Shown one piece after another: positions 8,139 to 13,049 of a stretch of DNA of 13,049 bases (the stretch's first letter is position 1; each line of letters opens with the position of its first letter). Under the pieces are notes generated by a model. The model was not told the DNA's origin. It did not search any database and saw only the letters and a program-made list of their open reading frames with translations. A program made the translations under genes and the position numbers. This stretch comes from an uncultured Sphingobacteriales bacterium (lineage in GTDB: Bacteria > Bacteroidota > Bacteroidia > Chitinophagales > Chitinophagaceae): assembly GCA_946479435.1 (NCBI GenBank), contig CAMLFX010000087.1, forward strand, positions 1-13,049, in the 5' to 3' direction.

Positions 8139-8153
8139 CATATGCGCATATGA
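8139..8153 (+). promoter_or_regulatory. Palindrome and mini-ORF over the receptor start codon
   Basis: CATATGCGCATATG (8139-8152) is a perfect 14-bp palindrome whose last three bases are the receptor's ATG. Inside it an out-of-frame ATG at 8142 opens a three-codon reading frame (ATG CGC ATA TGA) whose stop overlaps the receptor start as ATGA. This could couple or dampen initiation, or be a second protein-binding site. It is seen directly; the role is speculative. Confidence 0.3.
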
Positions 8154-10411
8154 AAGCAATCTTTACGCGACTTACCTTTCTGCTTACTTTACTTATTGTT
8201 ACTTCAATAACCGCACTGGCCCATAACGGCAGTGTAAAAGGTATTGTGAAGGGTGACGGAAACAAACCTGTTGAAGGTGCCAGCATTTTTATTAAAGGAA
8301 TAAACGTAAGCGCTGTAACCGACGTGTTTGGTGTTTATTTTCTAAAAGGCATACCTGAAGGGAAGTACAATATTACTATAACGCACGTAGGCTTTGAAAC
8401 CTACCAGGACAATATAAAAATAGAAGATGGTGTCACCACAGATATTGTTACCGTACTCAATCCATCGAGCGTTAACCTGAGCGGTGTTACTATTAATGCA
8501 CAGAAAGAACTATTACATAGTTCGGTGAGTGGCATAGATCTAAAGCTGCACCCTGTAAATAATACGCAGGATATGCTGCGCCTGGTACCGGGCTTATTTA
8601 TTAGTCAGCACCAAGGTGGAGGTAAAGCAGAACAAATGTTTTTGCGTGGCTTTGATATAGATCATGGTACTGATGTAAATGTGAGTGTAGATGGTATGGC
8701 TGTGAATATTGTATCGCATGCACACGGACAGGGTTATGCCGACCTTCATTTTGTATTACCTGAACTGGTTGATAAAATGAATTTTGGTAAAGGTCCTTAC
8801 CAAATAGATAAGGGCAACCTAACTACAGCAGGTTGGGTAGAGTTTAAAACAAAAGACTACTTGGATAATAGTTTTGTAAAAGTGGAAGGTGGTGATTTTG
8901 GTTATGCGCGTACAGCAGCAGGCATTAATATACTGGATAATAAATCGGGCAATCAAAATGCCTACATAGCGGGTGAGTATGTTTATAACAAAGGTTATTT
9001 CGATGCACCGCAAGACTTTAACCGCATTAACCTTACCGGTAAATACACTGCCCACATTGACGATAAAAAAGTGTTCAGTGTTACCTTGTCAGGTTTTCGT
9101 AGCAATTGGGATGCCTCAGGGCAAATACCTGAACGTGCTGTGGAAAATGGTTTAATAAGCAGATTTGGTGAAATAGAAAAGGAAAATGGCAAGACTAGCC
9201 GTTACAACCTGAATCTTCAATACACGCTGGCGATCAATACACACAGTACTTTCAAAAGCAACCTGTACGCCAGCTATTACGATTTTGAATTGTATTCAAA
9301 CTTTACATTCTATGCAAACGACCCTGTAAATGGTGACCGTATACGCCAGAAAGAACAGAGGTTATTAAGTGGCTATAATGCAGATTACATCAATACCTAT
9401 AAGATCGGCAACATGAACGCCAAAACGCAAATAGGTACCGGCTTTAGGTTTGATAATACAAATAACAGTGAACTAAGCCATGTATTAGGTAATGAAATAA
9501 CGCTTCAGCAACTTGCTCACGGCGATATTTATGAAACGAATCTGTTTGGCTATATAAATGAAACTATTAACCTGTTACCACAGTTGGTATTAAGTGCAGG
9601 TACACGTTTCGATTATTTCATAAATACCTACAATAATAAAATACCTACAGAGTTAAGCCAGAAAACATTCAATACAAATGCCTTCAGTCCTAAGGCTGGC
9701 TTGTACTATAACTTCAATGATAATGCACGTATTTACTTTAACTATGGCACAGGGTTTCATAGCAACGATACGCGTGTAGTAGTGGCACAGCATGGCGAAG
9801 ATGTATTGCCACGTGCAAATTCTTTTGACTTGGGTGCAGGTATAAAGCCATTTAGTAAACTATTATTATCAGCCGCACTGTGGCGTTTAGACCTGCAACA
9901 AGAGTTTGTGTACGTAGGCGATGAAGCAGTTGTTGAACCATCGGGAAGAACACAAAGAATGGGTGTTGATTTTTCGGCACGTTATGAGTTATTAAAATGG
10001 CTGTACCTGGATGGTGATGTGAATTACACACATGGCAGGGCGATAGATGAATCTAAAGGAGAAGACTATATTCCATTGGCTCCTGTTGTCACTTCAATTG
10101 GTGGCATTACAGCTAAGTTCAAAAATGGCTTCTCATCGAGCCTGCGTTACCGCTATATGGGCGATAGGCCTGCTAACGAAGATAATTCCATAATAGCTAA
10201 AGGATATACTGTTTGTGATCTTGCGATGAACTATTTGAAAAAAAGATATGAATTTGGTTTGCAGGTACAGAACCTGTTCAATACTACATGGAACGAAGCG
10301 CAGTTTGATACAGAGACAAAACTTAGAAATGAAGTGCAATCTATATCAGAAATATGCTTTACGCCAGGCACACCTTTCTTTTTCAAGCTAATAGCAGTAT
10401 ATAAATTTTGA
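8150..10411 (+). CDS. TonB-dependent receptor with histidine-rich plug
   Basis: A 753-residue protein. Residues 1-24 are a signal peptide ending ALA, leaving His25 as the mature N-terminus. Residues about 27-103 are a carboxypeptidase-regulatory-like beta domain (GSVKGIVKGDG, then VTDVFGVYFLKGIPEGKYNI). Residues about 116-235 are the plug, with DMLRLVPGLF, FLRGFDIDHGTDVNVSVDG and a histidine cluster VSHAHGQGYADLHF (His154, 172, 190, 192, 200). The rest is a beta barrel of about 500 residues ending in the usual aromatic (LIAVYKF). The protein would import a ligand across the outer membrane using TonB-ExbBD energy. The histidines and the HupE-like neighbour suggest a metal or metal complex; a carbohydrate role is unlikely because no SusD partner is present. 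No anti-sigma/sigma pair is visible nearby. The ATG at 8150 directly precedes the signal peptide and is well supported. Confidence 0.93.
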   Translation: MKAIFTRLTFLLTLLIVTSITALAHNGSVKGIVKGDGNKPVEGASIFIKGINVSAVTDVFGVYFLKGIPEGKYNITITHVGFETYQDNIKIEDGVTTDIVTVLNPSSVNLSGVTINAQKELLHSSVSGIDLKLHPVNNTQDMLRLVPGLFISQHQGGGKAEQMFLRGFDIDHGTDVNVSVDGMAVNIVSHAHGQGYADLHFVLPELVDKMNFGKGPYQIDKGNLTTAGWVEFKTKDYLDNSFVKVEGGDFGYARTAAGINILDNKSGNQNAYIAGEYVYNKGYFDAPQDFNRINLTGKYTAHIDDKKVFSVTLSGFRSNWDASGQIPERAVENGLISRFGEIEKENGKTSRYNLNLQYTLAINTHSTFKSNLYASYYDFELYSNFTFYANDPVNGDRIRQKEQRLLSGYNADYINTYKIGNMNAKTQIGTGFRFDNTNNSELSHVLGNEITLQQLAHGDIYETNLFGYINETINLLPQLVLSAGTRFDYFINTYNNKIPTELSQKTFNTNAFSPKAGLYYNFNDNARIYFNYGTGFHSNDTRVVVAQHGEDVLPRANSFDLGAGIKPFSKLLLSAALWRLDLQQEFVYVGDEAVVEPSGRTQRMGVDFSARYELLKWLYLDGDVNYTHGRAIDESKGEDYIPLAPVVTSIGGITAKFKNGFSSSLRYRYMGDRPANEDNSIIAKGYTVCDLAMNYLKKRYEFGLQVQNLFNTTWNEAQFDTETKLRNEVQSISEICFTPGTPFFFKLIAVYKF

Positions 10412-10417
10412 GTTTAC

Positions 10418-10445
10418 TGAGTTTCTATTTAAAAATAGCAACTCA
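10418..10445 (+). other. Imperfect hairpin just after the receptor gene
   Basis: TGAGTT-t-CTATT pairs with AATAG-c-AACTCA (10418-10429 with 10434-10445, one mismatch, 4-nt loop TAAA). It begins 6 nt after the stop codon. It is followed by AAAAAGATG rather than a T run, so it may protect the 3' end of the mRNA but is a poor intrinsic terminator. Confidence 0.35.
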
Positions 10446-10657
10446 AAAAGATGTCTTTTGTACTTGCTTCCGATGGCGGCAATGTCCCGCGTGTATATGA
10501 ATTCTGTATTCACCTGCGACCCTAACATGCCGGGTGGTTATACGCTAAGTACTATCGGATGTTGGGGACGATAATATACGAGGCGATACTTTTTATATGG
10601 CCAACAGGGGCTAATAGTATGAACGATTTACATAATCAATCGTAAGGAGATCATAAA

Positions 10658-10677
10658 GGATTAATGTTGATTAATCC
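10658..10677. repeat. Perfect 8-bp inverted repeat
   Basis: GGATTAAT-GTTG-ATTAATCC has an 8-bp perfect stem and a 4-nt loop. A second, weaker one (ACGATT / AATCGT, 10623-10628 with 10638-10643) lies 14 bp upstream. Both sit in the geneless stretch; they could be RNA structure or an operator for an unseen transcript. Confidence 0.4.
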
Positions 10678-10781
10678 CATAATGTTTAATATTGTTCAAG
10701 AGACTAGTTACTACAACAGTACTTACTATTAACGCGAATGATACAGTCGAGAGCAGTAGTCATACGAACGGTTGCGTAAGC

Positions 10782-10816
10782 AAAAAGGGGGAACTATAAT
10801 AGTTCCCCCCTTTTTT
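10782..10816. terminator. Bidirectional terminator between convergent genes
   Basis: GGGGGAACTA (10787-10796) pairs with TAGTTCCCCC (10800-10809) across a 3-nt loop, flanked by A5 on the left and T6 on the right with one extra C. Read on either strand it gives a GC-rich hairpin followed by a U run. It lies 14 bp beyond the minus-strand stop at 10831-10833 and stops that gene. On the plus strand it catches read-through from the receptor operon. Confidence 0.88.
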
Positions 10817-10830
10817 ATCTGATCTGATAT

Positions 10831-13049
10831 CTATTCGGCTATCACAACAAATTTGGCATCATATTTTTGTCCGTTTGAAAGTATGGATAAATGATAGGTA
10901 CCGCTAACCAGTACTGACCTTAACTGAAGTTCCGCTTTTAGTTGCCCGTTATGCACATCAATTTTAGAGTGGTACATAACCTGGCCTACCATATTGGTAA
11001 CTACAAGATCTGCATCTTTAAGTTGTAACAACCCATTTATCTGACCTTCAATTACAAAATTACCATTGTTAGGGTTAGGAGCTAATGTGAGCTTGTCTAT
11101 AAGCATGATATCATTAACACTTGTAACTTGCAGACGGGATAACCTGTTACTATTAGCTACAGGATTATTTGTACAACGCCTGTCCGGTACTACTTCTACA
11201 CTGATCTTATCATTATCCTTAAGACTCGTTATCCATAAGCTATCTTTCGTGGCACCTGGTATCGGAGAGCCATTTAATAACCATTGATAAGAAGGGTTGG
11301 CACCACAATTAGTTGTCTGAGAATGGAATACATAAGCAGTGCCATTGTACACACCCACTATTACAACCGATGCCGTAACATTACTCATCGACCTCATTAC
11401 TATCCTGTTGCTGTTGGTAATGGTAGAAGCTGCTGGACAAAGAACATTGGTAGTAAGCGAACAAGTTATCCTGTCACCATCCAAAATGCGCGGATCGCTA
11501 TAGGTAGGATTATTGGTACCCACATTCAGGCCATTCTTCATCCATTGATATACCGGAGCACTGCCACCATTAGTTATTACTGAAGTAAAGTTCACCAGTT
11601 CACCCGCACATAATGTATCTCCTTGCTTATCGCTGAATATATCTATGGTATGGTATACATACATGTTCACATTAGTAGTAATGGCATTGCTGGTAATGGC
11701 AACTGATGAAGGACATGGTAAGCTGCTTAACAGATCGCATGTGATTACGTCGCCATCAGTTAGGTGATTGTCATCGTACACAGGTGAATTAGTACCTACG
11801 TTCGTGCCATTCTTCTTCCACTGATACACCGGGTTGACCCCTTCATTTGTTACTGAAGCAGTAAACGTAACATTAGTGTGTATACAAATAGTATTGGCAG
11901 GGGCGCTGCTGACTATACTGATGGTGGGTACAATTGTAGGGTTAATTGTTATTACAAAAGTCTTTACGGGGCCTATGCAACCATTGGCAGTAGGTGTAAC
12001 CGATATGGTTGCCGTAATTGGCGCAGCACCAGGATTAGTACCTGTGAAAGAAAGGATATCACCTGTACCACTGGCAGCAAGGCCTATAGCAGTATTACTA
12101 TTCGTCCATGCGAATGTAGTACCCGATGTAGTGCTTGAGAAATTGATATCGCCCGATGCCATGTTATTACATACAAACTTGTCGGGTACGGTAGTCACTT
12201 TCGGTGTCGGGTTGACCAATATTGTAAAGGTTTTAGTTGAACCCGAGCAAGTGTTGGCTACCGGTATTATGGTAATAGTTGCCGTAACAGGCGATGCCGT
12301 AGTATTAGTTGCGGTGAATGAAGGAATATTACCGCTACCACTTGCTGGAAGGCCTATTGACGCAGTATTGTTGCTCCAATTGAATGTTGTTCCTGTTACA
12401 CCTCCGCTGAAGTTAACAGCTGTTGTAGGTTCATTGTTACAAACAATCTGATTTGATATTACATTAACCGTAGGTGTTGGATTTACCGTAATGGTGAATG
12501 TTTTTGCAAGACCAGGGCAACCATTTGCTGTAGGTGTAACCGTAATAGTGCCTGATATAGGGCTTGTACCCGTATTTATTGCCATGAACGATGCGATATT
12601 ACCTGTACCGCTGGCAACAAGACCGATAGAAGGGTTAGTATTTGCCCATGCAAAGGTAGTACCGGTTACTGCGCCACTAAAGTTTATTGCCGCCGTACTT
12701 GCACCGTTACATACCGATACGTTAGCTACTGTAGTAACATCAGGGGTTGGCTTTACTGTAATTGTTGGTGCAATGGTAGAACCCGGGCAACCTGCTGCAG
12801 TTGGCGTAACAGTAATCGTTGCAGTTACTGAGGCTGCACCTGTATTAGTTGCAGTTACTGAGGCGATGTTGCCCGTACCACTTGCTGCCAGGCCAATTGA
12901 TGTAGTATTATTTGTCCAGTTATACGTCGTACCTGTTACGGCACCACTAAATGTTATAGCTGTTGTAGCTGTACCATTGCATAGCGATTGATTAGATACA
13001 GCATTTACAGTTGGTGTAGGCTTTACCGTAATAGTTGGTGTAATAGAAG
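10831..13049 (-). CDS. T9SS-secreted surface protein with PKD-like and Ig-like repeats (N-terminus outside window)
   Basis: The minus frame is open from the window edge to a TAG at 10831-10833, giving at least 738 residues; the ATG at 12585 is internal to a repeat, not a start. From the N-terminal side it has the end of one PKD-like repeat, four complete 90-residue PKD-like repeats (TFTITVNPTPTV, then CNN/CNG, TTFNWSN, SIGLPASGSGNI, ATITVTP), and three Ig-like repeats built on PVYQWKKNGTNVG, PVYQWMKNGLNVG and PSYQWLLNGSPI with paired Cys. It ends in a type A T9SS sorting domain (from about 11094: KLTLAPNPNNGNFVIEG ... GTYHLSIL). Such proteins act as surface adhesins or carry an N-terminal catalytic domain that is not visible here. 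It converges on the receptor gene and looks like an independent unit. The class is sure; the specific role is unknown. Confidence 0.9.
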   Translation of the reverse strand, partial: SITPTITVKPTPTVNAVSNQSLCNGTATTAITFSGAVTGTTYNWTNNTTSIGLAASGTGNIASVTATNTGAASVTATITVTPTAAGCPGSTIAPTITVKPTPDVTTVANVSVCNGASTAAINFSGAVTGTTFAWANTNPSIGLVASGTGNIASFMAINTGTSPISGTITVTPTANGCPGLAKTFTITVNPTPTVNVISNQIVCNNEPTTAVNFSGGVTGTTFNWSNNTASIGLPASGSGNIPSFTATNTTASPVTATITIIPVANTCSGSTKTFTILVNPTPKVTTVPDKFVCNNMASGDINFSSTTSGTTFAWTNSNTAIGLAASGTGDILSFTGTNPGAAPITATISVTPTANGCIGPVKTFVITINPTIVPTISIVSSAPANTICIHTNVTFTASVTNEGVNPVYQWKKNGTNVGTNSPVYDDNHLTDGDVITCDLLSSLPCPSSVAITSNAITTNVNMYVYHTIDIFSDKQGDTLCAGELVNFTSVITNGGSAPVYQWMKNGLNVGTNNPTYSDPRILDGDRITCSLTTNVLCPAASTITNSNRIVMRSMSNVTASVVIVGVYNGTAYVFHSQTTNCGANPSYQWLLNGSPIPGATKDSLWITSLKDNDKISVEVVPDRRCTNNPVANSNRLSRLQVTSVNDIMLIDKLTLAPNPNNGNFVIEGQINGLLQLKDADLVVTNMVGQVMYHSKIDVHNGQLKAELQLRSVLVSGTYHLSILSNGQKYDAKFVVIAE
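11120..11940 (-). repeat. Three Ig-like repeats in the surface protein
   Basis: Three domains of roughly 90 residues each, whose core Trp codons lie at 11818-11820, 11542-11544 and 11281-11283, so the spacing is 276 and then 261 bp. The first two are close copies (YQWKKNGTNVGTN and YQWMKNGLNVGTN, then DGDVITC / DGDRITC). The third, nearest the sorting domain, has diverged (YQWLLNGSPIPGATKD). Boundaries are approximate. Confidence 0.75.
11941..13049 (-). repeat. 270-bp tandem repeats encoding PKD-like domains
   Basis: Complete units lie at 12751-13020, 12481-12750, 12211-12480 and 11941-12210, each exactly 270 bp (90 codons) starting at the PTP motif, and a partial unit runs off the window at 13021-13049. 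There is no length drift, but the base sequences have diverged. The unit at 12751-13020 also holds a small internal direct repeat, GTTGCAGTTACTGAGGC, at 12819-12835 and 12849-12865. Confidence 0.9.

Larger units (their letters stand above)
10412..10780. other. Intergenic stretch without a convincing gene
   Basis: About 370 bp lie between the receptor stop and the terminator. All six frames are broken into short pieces. The longest are a 24-codon frame from 10451, a 33-codon ATG frame (starting MAAMSRVYMN) in another phase, and an open stretch of 38 codons at 10683-10796 reading ...TINANDTVESSSHTNGC, faintly like Bacteroidota surface-protein repeats. None resembles a known family. The first half (to about 10610) is richer in G+C than the second. 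It also contains three inverted repeats: 10418-10445, 10623-10643 and 10658-10677. It could be a decayed gene, an untranslated RNA, or simply spacer. Confidence 0.5.

Noticed and set aside
8072..8149. Cobalamin or other riboswitch before the TonB receptor
   Set aside because: The gap is only 78 bp and I see no B12-box or other riboswitch core; only the palindromes stand out.
10664..10732. 22-codon plus-strand frame preceded by TAAGGAG
   Set aside because: The purine-rich stretch looks like a Shine-Dalgarno sequence, but Bacteroidota seldom use one. The start lies inside the 10658-10677 hairpin, and the peptide is short and unrecognisable.
11834..12451. Plus-strand open frame of 205 codons rich in Val, Ala, Pro
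   Set aside because: It is antisense to the PKD-like repeat array. Its repeated VPVPLAARPI pattern is the mirror of the 270-bp repeats, and it has no signal or domain of its own.
12491..12991. Plus-strand open frame of 166 codons
   Set aside because: Same antisense artefact of the repeat array on the coding minus strand.
11941..13049. CRISPR-like array
   Set aside because: The period is 270 bp, the repeat continues through an open reading frame, and there are no short repeats with unique spacers.

Overview
The window looks like a chromosomal segment of a Bacteroidota member, plausibly Chitinophagaceae or a related Sphingobacteriia-like lineage. The reasons are type IX secretion (T9SS) C-terminal sorting domains, a TonB-dependent receptor with an N-terminal carboxypeptidase-regulatory-like domain, PKD-like and Ig-like repeat surface proteins, a moderately AT-rich composition, and A-rich leaders in place of Shine-Dalgarno sequences. 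Every recognisable product is predicted to be exported or in the envelope.

Layout. (1) 1-1826 (+) is the 3' part of a large outer-membrane beta-barrel protein. (2) 2113-3873 and 3901-5922 (+) are tandem paralogues of the DUF4331 family; only the second carries a T9SS sorting domain. A strong terminator at 5947-5981 closes this unit. (3) 6050-7408 (TPR lipoprotein) and 7418-8071 (HupE/UreJ-type membrane protein) form a tight two-gene unit, followed after 78 bp by 8150-10411, a TonB-dependent receptor with a histidine-rich plug. (4) 10412-10830 holds no convincing gene; it has hairpins and a bidirectional terminator. (5) 10831-13049 (-) is the 3' part of a long surface protein with 270-bp PKD-like repeats, three Ig-like repeats and a T9SS sorting domain. 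It converges on the receptor gene.

How it may work together. The DUF4331 pair, TPR lipoprotein, HupE-like protein and receptor look like one functional locus for handling a small ligand. A transition metal is the leading guess, because the inner-membrane protein resembles the HupE/UreJ nickel/cobalt group and the receptor plug is rich in histidines. This is inference. Two nearly identical palindromes (GCAATGTA...TCGTACAT) lie in the leaders of the TPR and receptor genes and suggest that both promoters answer to one regulator. The flanking beta-barrel and repeat proteins look unrelated to this locus.
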